Of a DNA stretch of 64,000 nt, positions 50,590 through 62,883 are shown piece after piece (the first letter of the stretch is position 1; every line of letters starts with the position of its first letter). The DNA is from Pelargonium x hortorum. Taxonomy: Eukaryota > Streptophyta > Magnoliopsida > Geraniales > Geraniaceae. The position numbers were made by a program, and so were the translations under genes. Location: NCBI GenBank assembly GCA_036897525.1, contig JAYMTJ010000013.1:1-64000 (forward strand). Direction: 5' to 3'. The notes under the pieces were generated by a model that had not been told where the DNA came from, ran no database searches, and was given only the letters and a program-made list of their open reading frames with translations.

Positions 50590-50662
50590 TAGCGGAGGCG
50601 GAAATTGAACCTGCGTTTTGAGATCACGGGCCTCGCGAGTTTACCATATATCTCACTCCGCA
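50590..50662 (-). pseudogene. trnfM-derived tRNA-like locus with CGU anticodon
   Basis: The minus strand folds as a 73-nt tRNA aligning over its whole length with plant organellar initiator trnfM(CAU). The acceptor has six pairs (GCGGAG with CTCCGC) and an unpaired U1-U72, which keeps the initiator hallmark of no 1-72 pair. Position 6-67 is an A-U pair where the usual gene has G-C, so both sides have changed together. The D arm keeps ATGGTAAACTC. The anticodon loop reads CCCGTGA, giving CGU instead of CAU and C instead of the universal U33. The three G-C pairs typical of initiators are reduced. The T stem has one mismatch, and the loop TTCAATT has lost the usual TTCGAAT order. The altered anticodon and missing U33 argue for a pseudogene; C-to-U editing could restore U33 but not the anticodon. 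The mitochondrial trnfM matches somewhat better than the plastid one (GCAGGTTC, TGA after the anticodon), but a plastid source is not excluded. Confidence 0.7.
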
Positions 50663-53600
50663 ATCATCATCAGGTCTATAAAAACTCTTGCTTGAACTGA
50701 ACTAGATTGCCTGATTGATAATAAAGACTTTCTATCTAAACGATTATTATAATTCAAGTTACCTTGTTCTACAAATTATGAGGATTGCATAAAGGTTGTA
50801 CTTTTTTTCCTTTACCCATTTGGGTTTATATTAAAAAAAATGGGTATTTATTTGCCCTATTATAAGGGGTTTTCCGATACTAGGAATTAAATTATACTTT
50901 GTTGAAAGAAAAGGTGAGTCTGGGTGTACTAATGGTAATAAGAAAACTTGAGGCGAATAGTTATTTATATACTTTTCACGGGAGTCTTATACCTTACTTT
51001 TAAAATGAACTTGCTTGTAGTAAAGTAATGTCGAGAATCACCTATATAGAAAAAAAATCTCTAGCCCATTCATTACAGTATAGTTTCTTTATCCGTAGAA
51101 GGAGAGCGAGGATCCGCAGTGAAGCGAAGTTAATTCCCCAATTAAATTAACATCAAGTCGAGTTTATGTCTTATTTTAAGGGGCTATTACAACTCTAATA
51201 AGAAATTTTAGTATTATGTAGCATCTCAAGTTAAGGAAACCTCCTACTTATAAGTATAAGTAAGGTATTTGATAAGATAAAAGAGTTACTTTCAAAGTCT
51301 TGTCCTCGTCTGAAAGGCTTGAATTGAATAATTTCCTATGTGTTTCAAAGAGGCATAAGTCTCGATATTTATACAAAGTATAGGGTTGTAAAAGCGGCAT
51401 TCTGTGTGCAATTTTTTTTAATATTAATAGACCCTCTTTTTTTACTATTACTTGTGGGTAATCCTCTATATTGTATCTATTCCTGCACTATGTGTTATTC
51501 TAGGATCTCTCCTTTCGAGGTATCTTAACTCCCGATAAATCTTCCCTGAGGTTTACCCATACATAAAGAAAAGAGACAAATACAATGCTCCATTAAATTC
51601 ATTCTCTTTCTGATACAAAGGTCTGTTTAATTCATTAGCCGCAGTCCTCTACACTACATCACATCTATAAAGAAAGTGAATTTCACAAGGACTCTTTCTA
51701 AGGCACTTCTCGTTACAGCGGAATCCTTATACCGACCATAACCATAGCAGGCTTAAGCCAAAGAGTTCCGAGGGTTAATAGAAATCGCAGGTACTCAAAA
51801 AATTAGAGTCTATTTTTGATCATGAAGTAACTAGTACATAGGTATCTTTCTGGGGTCTTTCTATTCTAAGAGTTTTCTCTTTCTTTATACTTATTGATTT
51901 AAACGAAAGATAAGGGGTGTCCCCAACAAGTTAAGAGGTTCCTTTTTGTCAATTTAATAAATTAAATAAATGAGGTGCAGAGGAATTTCATTTTAGTAGC
52001 TTGGGGTTGTACTTGATACTTCAGAATACTCCAAAACAGCACTGGATCCTCACTAAATCCAGTAGAATTTTAACTTATATAGACGATACACGTTAGGAAA
52101 ATGCCCTCCTAAACTAGCAAGAGTTCTTTTGTTCCTATTTCCAAGAATAAAGGAGATCTTTATATTATAGACGCCTTCGCAAACGAATCGAAACGGGATA
52201 CATTGACATAGCCATATACAAAAAACCTGTTATCCTATGCTTGAAGTGAAGTTCTTTTTCCTCTCAGTTTTTTACTATACAGTTGTACTCAAATATTAAA
52301 ATTTTTGCTACCATGATAAAACTACGGCTACTTTTAAAAAGCAATTGAGAAAGAACCTCACCCCGTTTTATTTCAATTTCAACAGAATTGTTATCTATCT
52401 GTGTAGTTAAACAAACGTTGCTAGAAAAAGGAAACTCCTTGAATACGGGGCAAGCCTACCTAGAATTGCACATACTAATTTAGGCATTTTTCTAAATTAT
52501 AATTATAATTATATAGAAGGGGTAACTTAAATAAAGCGGGAAATATACGAGCCAATATCTCTGTTATCCAGAGAGTTACACCTACCTCTAACTTAAAAGT
52601 ATAAGTAATTGCAGACCAGACAGTTTAGTGCTTTTGACCTACGGGCGGAGACGGAACTCCTTGTTAATAAGATTATAGCAGCATGAGATTTAGTATACCC
52701 GTAGTAGTTAGGTTAGGGTATCCTTAAGCAAATTTCGGTAATTACAGCCTTCTCCGTTACAAAATAAACTTGGGGAGCAACCTATATTATATATATATTG
52801 CCATTTTAGTTAAAGATAACAAGTTGGTAAGAGACCCCTTTACCCGCCTAATTAATTAATAGCCTCGTTTTTGGAGTTTTCATAAAAAGCTTTTGTTTAG
52901 GTTAGGGTATTCCTCTGTATATATACTTCTAAGATAAGTTAAAGGGGCTTCTTGTGTAGCTCGGCTATTTTTTTTTTATTTTACTCGTTGATATTGGCGG
53001 AAAGTCCAGTATTTTATAAAACTAGGTGTACTTTATACGGATCTTTTTCACACACAATATTTACTTGTGTAGGACTCTTTGAACAATACTTTTGTTTCTA
53101 TTTATATCCTAAAATCTTACTTAAAAGCCCAGTACTCTAACCTTTTAGATCTGTGCGTAGGCTTTGTTCCCAAGTATATTCTCGCAAAACCAGTTATCTT
53201 GATATAATGAGGATTAAGACAAAGCTTTAAGGCCTTTTTTTTTTCACTCATACACTCATTTATGTAATTTGTTCTAATTTACTACCTAATTTACGTTTCC
53301 TTTGTTTCTAGACAAAACAAGAGACCCTATCTAAAGAATATTTCCTTGTAGACTTGAATTCTATACAGAGTCAAAAAAAAGCAGTAAACAGGCCCTTTAA
53401 TTCTTGAAAGAAAAATGGAGATCCTTAAGTTCACTTACCTATAGTTTGTATACACGAAACTGGGGGTTTAAGCGGATATACTTTCTTAAAAAAAAAAAAA
53501 CAGAATACCCTAGGATACCTATAAACCCCTAGTAAAGGGAACCCCTTATAGAGTCGTGTTTATATGGCAAAAGTAAAGGACTAGACAATTCACTTAAAGT

Positions 53601-54272
53601 ATCCGGATAAGACATTGTTTCGGGTAGGAAGTACCCTAATAAATTAGGTCAATCTGGTATCGGAAACCCTTTAAGAGTAACTATGCACCCTAGCACGGAT
53701 CCCACCTGAGCCCCATTTTGTTTGTATTGATTGTTCAGGCAAACGAGATTTCTTCTTTATGTAGTATCCCCGTAGTAAGAGCTTTACGTATTTGGATCAG
53801 ACTATGAAATAAACTATCAGTGCATGCTCCAGCTACTTCTAACTTCTAGCGTCAGTTCCTTTATTGTACCTAGAAAACTTTGTTTGTATCATTGGAAAAA
53901 AAGTTATAAGTTAATGGTATTAAAGAGATCCTTTTTTACTTCTCATGTAAAGCTCAATCAATAAGCTGTCTAATAGTTCCCAGCAAAGGAAGTCCTAAGA
54001 AGTGAGTACAGTCCATGGATGCAAGTCCTTTACAAAGTGTACCAAAACTAAACCCAACTTTGAATTGATGGAAATTCTTATCCTAGTTTATCTTCCTTAT
54101 AACCCTACACCTCGGTCTAAGGAAGCCACTTCTCCACCGAAGGCGGTAATCCACTCAATCTAAAGCTAGCTCTGTCTTTGCCAATAACCTGTGAAAGCTG
54201 GAACTTATCTCCTCACCTTAGAATCCCAGTCAATAACTCTACTTACTGTCAGCCGAAACACTATAAGAACCT

Positions 54273-54297
54273 GTCCGCTTAAGGGAACTCTAGTGAA
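54273..54297 (+). repeat. short repeat, copy 2
   Basis: GTCCGCTTAAGGGAACTC followed by TAGTGAA is the partner of 49888-49920. The flanks are unrelated. Confidence 0.55.
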
Positions 54298-55726
54298 TAA
54301 AATAGGTTCCTATTTTTCTTTTGTTTAGTACTTTCCTGTATGTATCTCTAGTTTTAACTAAGGGATGTGTTAATTAACCGCAGGCAGGCTCTGTTATTAG
54401 GTACCTTTAGTGCGTTCCAGTATCTGCAACAAAGAGTTAAGGAAAACTGTACTGCAAGTTCTTTATTTTTAACTAGTGTAGCAGCTATGTTGTTCTAGTC
54501 TGAAAGTACAAATATTTAGGAATTCTAAAACATAGTTGTGCTGTAGCTCAAGATAAGGTATTTATTTATAAATGTAGGAAATCCAAAGTAATTACTGCTT
54601 ACTCCCTTCTTTTTATCTCTCTAGTAAGTCTTTTGTCTAACTTTTATTATAATGAGTAACATTTCTTCTCTAGTTCATAAAGGAAAACTCCTAACAAAGG
54701 TTTAGCTCCAAAGAAGTCTAAGCCAGTTGGTGTGTCCTATAATATGTGGTATGTCTAGATATTAAGATCTAACTCCTGAACCTGAACAAGTTAAACTTTC
54801 TAAATAAAAGGGGAGGGCTGTGGAATCTTTTATAGATTAAGTCACAGATTTAGTAAAGTAATTAAAAAAAGGGGCTAAGCTACAAAGCGGGATTATGTAA
54901 GTGAAATTAAGAAAAGAAGAAGTGAGGGCCTCTATTAGCAGAAGCAAACACTGTATGTGAGTAAGGTATCTATTAGTCGACTGCATTTTATCAAGTTTAC
55001 ATTCGACAAAGCAAGATCTAATAGAGACTAAAGTATTTAGAAACATGTCTGTTTTAATCAAGAATATTCACTTAAGAGAAGAATATCTTATTTACTACAA
55101 TCAGTCCAATTAAATTATATTGCCCCCATATATCTATAGCAACGGAGTCCTTGTGATAATGTTAAATCTTGCTGAGTAAACTCTAGGCGCAAAATAAAGA
55201 CTTCTAAATAAATCTTAATTTTATACCAAATACCGACAAAATGAAAGTTAAGCTTTTGAGGAAGTATAGGTTTTGGTTTGGAAAATACAAGTAAATACAA
55301 AGCCATAAGAATCCAGCGTGGAAGCCGAAGTAAACACTTAAAAAAACTACTAATTCGCAGTAGTCATTTTCTTTTGGAATAGGGGTCTTTTTTTGTGACA
55401 AGGGAGTTCTTAAGAACTGGTTTCTGGGTTATAAAAGACCCTTAGAGAGGAATATAAGGAACCTTTCACTCGACATTAACATTAAAAGATGCTGCTAGAT
55501 ATTCCAATTATACCATACAAAGAATTACGAGACAGCTCCTATTCACTTACCCAATCCTACTCTACTTAGCTTAGTCTTTATCATGAGTATTTCTCAAAGG
55601 AGAGGAATCTTGCCGGTAAATGAGTCTAATGAAAAAATTCATTACTTGTTCTAATGGAAGTCTTAAATGCAAGGCAAGTTTATCTTGAAGAAATAGAAGG
55701 CAACTAAAGGAGTTCAAGAATTGTTC

Positions 55727-55797
55727 TAACCATGACATTTAGGTAGGGCATTTCCTGGTTGTACTAATTCGTTTCCTTAGATTCCTAACTAGAAATC
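55727..55797 (+). repeat. dispersed repeat, longest copy
   Basis: It begins with TAACCATGACATTTAGGTA (as at 23561) and continues to GGTTGTACTAATTC and CTAACTAGAAATCC (as at 1547-1573). It therefore bridges the two shorter relatives. The family A copy at 55797 abuts its right end. Confidence 0.55.
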
Positions 55798-55833
55798 CTC
55801 TTGCTCCCTTGTGCTTATCGAAAAGGAGGGGGG
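55797..55833 (+). repeat. hairpin repeat family A, core copy
   Basis: CCTCTTGCTCCCTTGTGCTT is followed by ATCGAAAAGGAGGGG. This matches the consensus CCTCTTG, then TGTGGCTTATCG, then AAGAGG. The arms CCTC and GGAGG pair, with the right arm changed to match a CTCC-type left arm. The GCGCG head is absent. It directly follows the copy of another dispersed repeat (55727-55800). Confidence 0.6.
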
Positions 55834-56847
55834 AAACTTAGTAGAGCATTGAAGGTATCCCTTACAAAGCGCCCTTAGTGACTAGACTGATAGGGGCCCC
55901 GTAACAGTACTACGTATATAAAGAGTAGAATTAACGATAGTTTAGCTTTCTTTTTAGAAGAAAAGTGGTAGGGTATTCTAAAATACCAGATTAGGCGGAC
56001 TCGAATCGCTTTTCCGAGTAGTTATTGTAGAATGGTCCTAGGTTTCCTTGAATTTAGGGTATTATACCTAACTTTTTTTCAATTTAGTGCTGTATTAAGG
56101 CATAACTCATTGATAATAACAAAAGACTAAAAAACCTCATAATCTAAGTATCAGAATTTTGTTAAGAGACAAGAGCATAAATATGTATTCTATTTCAATA
56201 AAAGATTGCAATCGAAAGTCACCCACTTTTCTACTCTTTCCACTATTAAGGGTGGCTTTCCTGCTCTAGTATTACCTCCCAATATTTTTTTTGTTTACGG
56301 TAGTGGTTGCGTTTAGAGTAAAGAACATTGTGATTGTGGGACTTACTTCAAGGAGTTTTAAGCTTTTATTACTTATACTTGATTAAGTTAATAAACTAAG
56401 TAGTACAGTCCATTTAAGGTTTAAGGCACAAACAACGATTCCCTATTTAGAGCGAGAAGCCGAGCCGGTTGGATAAGATAATGTTTCTTTTTTTCCAGAT
56501 CGAAGGAAAAACTAAACTAAAAAAACCATAAGGGTCTAAGTCCCCTTTTTTAGCTTCCTAGTCTATCACTGATTGGTACATGTCTTAATCTGGACTCATG
56601 AGTTATCTTTGCTTCTAATAGAATCTGGATACTGTGAGATTCTACTTAGAATTTTTTTCTAGTTTTTTTTGCTTATGCTGTTTTTGGCGAGGTCCACGGG
56701 CATTATCCTATAACCGAGAGAGAGTAAAGTTTGATTTCGAAAAGTAATAAATAATAGCAAGCAGAATCCTTATAGCAAGCGTAAGAGGAAAGGGCTGCCT
56801 ATGAGACGTGCTTACTAATTAATTGAATAAAACCGGATACAAACTGT

Positions 56848-56920
56848 TAGTGTTTCGGGATTTGAACCTCCGGCATTTCAGATCAGAAGAAGTTACACTT
56901 TAACCATGCAAAATGGAATA
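56848..56920 (-). pseudogene. degraded tRNA-like element, possibly serine-type
   Basis: On the minus strand GCCGGAGGTTCAAATCCC resembles the T-arm region of organellar tRNAs, particularly the CCGGGGGTTCGAATCCC of mitochondrial trnS(UGA). Upstream is a D-like arm, TTGC/GTAA around a loop containing GGTTAAA. Between them TTC/GAA can close a loop whose central triplet is TGA. No acceptor stem forms with the ACACTA that follows the T arm, and the T stem holds only about two good pairs. I read it as a decayed tRNA. The serine assignment is a guess from the T-arm phrase and the TGA triplet. Confidence 0.3.
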
Positions 56921-58462
56921 TTCAACTAAATTAAGTACAAAATCAGATGTTTAGCCCGGTATCCTAAAGCTTTTTTTTATCTACAAGGCTTCCCATCGAA
57001 TTAAGATTTTTAAGTGGTAAAGCACGAGTTATAGGAAAATAGAGGCTATTCGCTTAAAGGGAATGATTCCGAATATCTAATAGAAAGTTTCTTAATCATT
57101 TTGCATACGTATATAAAATTTCTACGGGCGCCTTTTAATTAAAGCTAAGAATCATAGTAGTGTGCGGGTATCTTTATATTACCCCTAATAAAAACTAATA
57201 AGAACTCTCCCCCGCTTTTCTTTCGCATTTTTTAAGTTTATAAAAAAGGACCAAAGAACTAACTTCATTAGAACCCGTTTTTTCCTTGTGGTCGTATCGA
57301 AAGTACCCTGCGTGGTTATATTTTGTGCAATAAAATCGCTTATATAAGATATGAGATTTGAGAGTTAGAAGTAGAAGACTCTACGGGTACTTTAGAAAGA
57401 AATAAGAGCTAAGACTGTCCCGGATCGGGGTTAAGGCAGAGAATATTTCAACTAAATCTCGAGGGTTCAAGTCTTCAGGAACCCGTATTTTCAAAAGGGA
57501 ACTCTGAAATCCTATATTTAAGTCCAGTTGCAGCCTTTATACAGGAGAATCCTTACTCAATCATACTAGAACCCAAGATATTTCTCTATCACAAGGAGTT
57601 CCTAAAGCTCTTTTGTTAAGTATCCCAGTTATTAACAGGCTCCTTTATTACATTTACCGCTTACCGTTAAGTTGGATTCCCTACCCTAGAAGAAGCCTAT
57701 TACGAGAACTCATGGGATTACTTATTAACATTAACAAGGAAAGCTTTCTATTATAAAGGGCTGCTGCTTTATAAGATTGCCTATGTGACTCCAACAAAGA
57801 GTATTCGTAGTTCTACTTGAGCTTAGGGAAGTGGTTCCGATAAAAGGTCGAATACAAAAGCAGCTTTTTAGAATCAAAGAGACTTTGTGGTTTGTACCCT
57901 GACCCTGAAGGTTAAATCCAGAGTGCCGGAAACCCTATATAATATAACCGTAAAGGATTAAGAGGGCTTTCTTCTCACATTAATTAGAAGTATAGAACCT
58001 TATTAGAATGCTTCCGAACCCCTTGGATACTAGTATACACTTAAAGACCCTTTCTCCGAGGGGCTTTAAACGAGAGTTAAATGCATAATATACTACAAAT
58101 AGACTAGTGGGAGTCGCGTAAGTAGACCAAAAGACTAGGTATATCCTCGCTTGTTAACAGGTATCGGCTCTCTTATAAATTATCACAACAATTAAGTCCT
58201 GTCAAATTCCATTTTTCAATTCTATAAAAGATTTTTAGGTTTTCCGGATCCGGAATTATAAGATGCATCTTCAATTAAGCGGTTCTTTGGCTATTTGAAA
58301 TTTATACCACACTTAATTAAATAAAATGTAACCAGTAGGCATACACAAGAAGGGCCCAGCCCAGGCTCAAGTACACCCCACACTAGTAAGTAATTAAGTA
58401 AGCAATATTCCCGCCCTTCGCGACTCTTCCGTTGGGTAGATGGATGTACTCTTTCTACTTCT

Positions 58463-58524
58463 AAGGCTCTAACCTCCAAAACGATAAGTACATAAATAAA
58501 GGCAAGAGGAATGTCCCTTAAACT
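58463..58524 (-). repeat. hairpin repeat family A, subtype 2 copy
   Basis: The plus strand shows AAGGCTCTAACCTCC, then ACGATAAGTAC, then AAAGGCAAGAGGAATGTCCC and TTAAAC. It shares the ACGATAAG core with family A and the right end (GAGGAATG, CCCTTAA) with 12084. The left end AAGGCTCTAACCTCC is shared with 59150-59195. Confidence 0.62.
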
Positions 58525-58724
58525 AAGAAATATCTAATGTAAGAAATTAATACTAGAAAAGAAATAACTAGTTTTATACTATAGGAATACCTGTATCCCC
58601 CTACTTTTATTTAAGGTAAGTATCTTTTCTTCTAAGTCCTAAAGGGTAGCAGCGCTCGTAAGAAGTTATGAAAGCAAAGAACAAACTATGGAGCTAAGAT
58701 ATTTTAGTGTTAGTTATCCTTAGG

Positions 58725-58804
58725 AAGCCTTTACTCTTTTCTTTCTGAGGTTTAAGTGGAATCGGGTCTATTTGAGAAAGAGGGGTTTGCCTGTTTCCAT
58801 TTTT
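58725..58804 (+). repeat. 80-bp direct repeat, copy 1
   Basis: Beginning AAGCCTTTACT and continuing CTTTCTGAGGTTTAAGTGGA, then GTCTATTTGAGAAAGAGGGG and TTTCCATTTTT, this segment is repeated at 61405-61496. The copies differ by a few small insertions and substitutions. No open frame crosses it. The flanks are unrelated. Confidence 0.8.
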
Positions 58805-59085
58805 GGTTATAAAGAGGAGTGGAAGGCGCTAAAGCTCAAGTAAATGAAGTCAAAGCTATGAAGTCATAAGAGTTGAAGCTAAAAGTTTTATAGCTCTGGT
58901 AAAAGATATTTCACAAATAAGGAGTCTAAGAAAGGTTAATAGGTTATAAGAAATTCAGGCTCTGGGTCTTAAATGGTTTTCATTCAGATTTTTTTATACT
59001 AAAAAAAAGTGAAATAAAGAGGTTCTGTTTTCCCGTTTGGTTATAGTTATAGTGTGTGAGGTTGACTAAACAAGAAAACTATTAA

Positions 59086-59149
59086 GCATTAACCTCCTTC
59101 GGTAAACCTTTAGTCAGTAAGGTAAGGGTAATACTTTCCTAAACTCTAT
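59086..59149 (+). repeat. diverged repeat related to 11098
   Basis: Partner of 11098-11200. It runs directly into the family A subtype 2 copy at 59150, so two repeat families are abutted here. Confidence 0.5.
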
Positions 59150-59195
59150 AAGGCTCTAACCTCCTATAGGGGAGAAAGAGGGATGTCCCTTAGAC
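59150..59195 (-). repeat. hairpin repeat family A, subtype 2 copy lacking the core
   Basis: AAGGCTCTAACCTCC at the left and GAGGGATGTCCCTTAGAC at the right match the two ends of the copy at 58463-58524. The middle differs and is shorter: TATAGGGGAGAAA instead of the ACGATAAG core. CCTC/GAGG pairing remains. Confidence 0.55.
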
Positions 59196-61404
59196 TCCTA
59201 GAACTATCCTATACACTATCTAGAACTATTCTTTCTATAAACCTATTGAGTAATGCAACTAGAACATATTATAATACTATGGAAATGACCTCCACTTGTA
59301 GTGGAATACATATTCTAAGACCTATAGAACACCCCAGCCCAGGTATAGCTCATGAGATAAAGAGTGACAGTAAAGCTACAAGGCGGGAGGTTTTCCAGAG
59401 TAATTCCCCTCTGTGAGCCCTAGTCTTTTCCCTCTGTATTAGCATGGGATTAGATCCTGGATTAGCTAGCATTAGTAAAGAATCTAGGTTTTTCCCTTTT
59501 TAGTTGCCTCTTGCATAGTAACCCCACTTAGCGGCTCCCTTTCAGAATTATATGATATACTGCCGTAAAATTCTAGAACTTCTGGCTTAGACAAACCCAA
59601 CTTTAGAAGGGCCCCTTATTAAGCTAAAAGCTAAAGGAAGGCTTTATTTATAGGAATGCGGCTCTTGCTTTGACAAAAGAATAACTCTAGTTATGTTATG
59701 AAACTGCCTGTTACAGAGTAAGCCCAGCAAAAAAAAGATTTAGATCTCGTGGGTTGCTTTTATAGAAAGACATTTTTGTGCAGTAGCTTTTTCAGACCCT
59801 TTGTGTAGGTAAGTCCTTTTGCGAGTGCTTTAGTTAGCTTAGGCTCTTATTGATTGACTTCATCTAGGTACCCAATCAATAGTAGGAGCTCCTTGGTCGA
59901 TTTCGGAATATGCCATAAGCTAAGATTTTAATTAAAGGGTCTTTTTTTATTGCCCAATTAACCCCGTAACTTTCTTTGCTCATATAGGAATCTTTAAGTT
60001 GGGATAAAATTGAATGCCTATTTTCAAGTAACAACCTAGGTCCTTAATTCTTTATTCTCTTACCTTGCTTACAGAGTAGAAGTACTCATATACTGAAAAG
60101 GGCCCTTTATGTATGTTTGCGACGATCCTTAGGATAGCTAGAAAAAATGAATTTTATAAAACCCTGCTAAAGTCCAGCCGCATCCTTTAGTACAAGTTCA
60201 ATATATTGACAAAGAATTTAGGGCTCAGTGCCTCTCTCGGCTTAAAAAAAGCTTAGGATAATTCATATGAAGAGGTAGAACTGGAGCTTTTTTGTGATAA
60301 TCGAAAAACCTGTAAACATGAATCAAGATATCAAAACCGCGTAAATTTTTAAGCCGGTAAAGGCAAGAGCTTGTCTATTGGTGCTATGCTAATGGTAGCT
60401 AGTCCAAGTCAAGTGTACCCAGGTGGCCCATGGAATATCTAATGCTGTTAGGTGCTAGGGGAAGGTCCCATACTTCCCCGATAGACAGTTAAGGTCTTAG
60501 GTATAGATAATAATTCAACTGAAAGTCAGTCTATTACACATTCCTAACGATCTTCATTACCCTCACCTTCTATGCTGGTAATGAGCTAGCAATCTCTTGC
60601 TGGCCTTGAAAGTTCTCTCTAGCACTCCTATGAGTCAAAGAAACATGTATTCCTAATCCTAGATCGATACATAAGAATAGAGAACCTTAATCATGACAGA
60701 TAAGTTCTTCAATTGTTAATGGAAACCCTTAACTTTGAAATTCCTAGTGGAAGATGGTAGAGGGTTCCCCTTTTTATAGACTTTCATTCCTAACTCATAA
60801 GTTGAAACTGGATTTCTAAGCCTTTACCTTCCCTTTGAGAGACTGCGAGCAGGTACCCGTTTAAAGTTACTATACCAAAATTTCGGGACTGAGTCCTAAG
60901 AATAGTAATATTAGAATTCCGGTCAATCTAGGCCTAAGCAAGTGCAGATTTCTGTAGTTGTAAGATAGATACATAAGAAAATAGAGGAATCTCTGAATTA
61001 AAAGGATCTCTATTTTAGGTAATGCTGTACCTAGTGGAGGGAAATGCAAAGCAAGCACTTTCCTGGTTAATTGGAAAGCAATAGCGAGTAATATCTTTGT
61101 TTGGGTAATGGATTAGATAAGGAAGGAAATCCCACATTGAGGAAACTGGCTTAGCGAGGCTAAGTATAGGAAATTCAAAGTAAAGGATATTAAGTAGAAG
61201 AACTCAATTAAGTAAATAAAGACCTGTCACTCTTGTAGCTTTGGTATCCACTCTCTGAATTGTAGCTTAGGCTTAGGTATTGAGCTTAGTCATTCACCTC
61301 TTTTCTTTATTTTATTAGCTAGGGATTGACAGGTTCTTTGTCTTGGGATTAGTATTTAGTCCTTGGGATTCTTTCTCTTATTGATGAAGATTACCTTTTT
61401 TTGT

Positions 61405-61496
61405 AAGCCTTTACTTAAGAAACCCTTTTCTTTCTGAGGTTTAAGTGGAAGAATCTGGTCTATTTGAGAAAGAGGGGTTTCCCTTGTTTCCATTTT
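61405..61496 (+). repeat. 80-bp direct repeat, copy 2
   Basis: Partner of 58725-58804, about 2.7 kb downstream in the same orientation. It has an insertion (AAGAAACCC) after AAGCCTTTACTT and three extra bases before TCTGGTC. Such short imperfect repeats are common sites of rare recombination in plant mitochondrial DNA. Confidence 0.8.
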
Positions 61497-62441
61497 TTCT
61501 TTTGTTGCTCTTGGGTAATTAACAAGCCCCTTTTTCTACTTTTCTTTATTTGTCGTACTGAGAGTCTTTCTACTATTACTATTACAGAAGTTAACGCCAA
61601 TAGGCTTGCTTAGATAGAAAGTTTTCTCAACCGAGGAGGAGCTCGCAAAGCATATAGTGATCCAAAAGCACAATTCCCATATGGGTCCTTTAATGTATCA
61701 CGGCCGGTACTTTAGCTCATTGAACAAAGCTATAACCTGATTCTTTATACCTTGTTGTTTCACCTTTGCGCTTAAAAAAAGATAGTACCCTCCTAACTTG
61801 CCTTACGAGAATGCTAACGAAAATCGAAGGGTAAAGCGGACCCTTTTCCAATAGTCTTCAGTATATATACTTCGAAAGACCTTTGAAACAACACCTACTA
61901 TAGTACTAAAGAGGTTATTATCTAAAGTGTCCTTTATCCTAAATTCGGGTAGTTTAGTTGGCTTAGCTCTTTCATTCGACTGTGGTTATTGACTGGTACC
62001 GCTATTGACAAGGGAAGAAGGGAGTACCCCTTAGTTGACTTAGGACTTCAAAAGGTTGGTTTGGGAAGAGTGTACCTAGATCAGTTAGTTAAGGAGATAG
62101 TGTAGAGAAGTACTTTCATTTGCATGAGAGCTTTCAGGCTTCCTTAATGAGTTAAGAATGCTTGCAGAGTTTACTGTCTGTGAATAGAGTCTCTCTTAAT
62201 CTTCCAGCACATAAGGTGAAGAGAATCACTTATTAGATAGCACTGAATGTACCTTCTTAGTCATAGTTGAAAGAACACCTTGGAGAGTATAAGGTTCACT
62301 GACTAGAAGAGGTTATTACAGAGAGTGTTATCTTTAGCTTAATCGACTAACTAGACAACCATTCACTTGTTAGAGAGTTCTCCTCAGGTCAGAGTGGATA
62401 TTTCTTATTGGATGAGTGGTTATAAGAATAAGGATTTGGTT

Positions 62442-62535
62442 CTAAAGGAGCTTAGAAGAGTACACGTAATTTCATTACCGAGGGGAGTCTTATTCATGTA
62501 TCATTTCTTAGTTATAAAGGAGCTAAGAGAGTACA
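62442..62535 (+). repeat. pair of 23-bp direct repeats, about 71 bp apart
   Basis: CTAAAGGAGCTTAGAAGAG followed by TACAC at the left, and ATAAAGGAGCTAAGAGAG followed by TACAC at the right (62513-62535), are near copies. A 62-codon frame beginning 62367 spans both, but it has no recognisable product and is probably chance. Confidence 0.6.
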
Positions 62536-62883
62536 CTATGGAACACACTCTTTGAAAGTCCCCTCGAAAGGATGCCAAAGTCAATAGCACTAGCCCAAGT
62601 CAGTAGAGCATACCAGTCCATGGATGGAGAATCTGCAGTCGACGGTCGGTACTCTTAATTGAATGCGAGCCAAAGGGGAAGACTCAACATTTAATTAGTG
62701 AGCTGGAGGTCTCTCTCGCTTTAACCAGAATACTGTAACATTAAAGCTACAGATATAACTAGGAAAAAGGGTATGAAAGGTAGTCTGCTTCTGCTGTTGG
62801 ATTAAGTAGGTCCTTAAACTCTATTGCAATTCCCTCGCTACCGTCCGGTATAATAAGAACCATTACAAGACTCTATAAGAGGT

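Larger units (their letters stand above)
50663..56847. other. gene-free AT-rich stretch
   Basis: Contains the short repeats listed at 54273, 55727 and 55797. Frames at 51340, 52952, 54837, 55115 and 55204 are 62-74 codons, low-complexity or hydrophobic by composition, and unrecognised. A slightly GC-richer patch lies at about 53990-54300. Confidence 0.55.

Noticed and set aside
53488-53501. Poly-A and poly-T runs as retroposition tails
   Set aside because: Such runs are spread throughout the AT-rich sequence with no element body or flanking duplication.
55985-56030. GATTCGAGTCCGCC on the minus strand, tRNA-like
   Set aside because: The T loop would be nine bases and no acceptor partner is present.
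57425-57490. GAGGGTTCAAGTC phrase suggesting a tRNA
   Set aside because: The T stem is poor and only about 30 bases separate it from any candidate acceptor strand.
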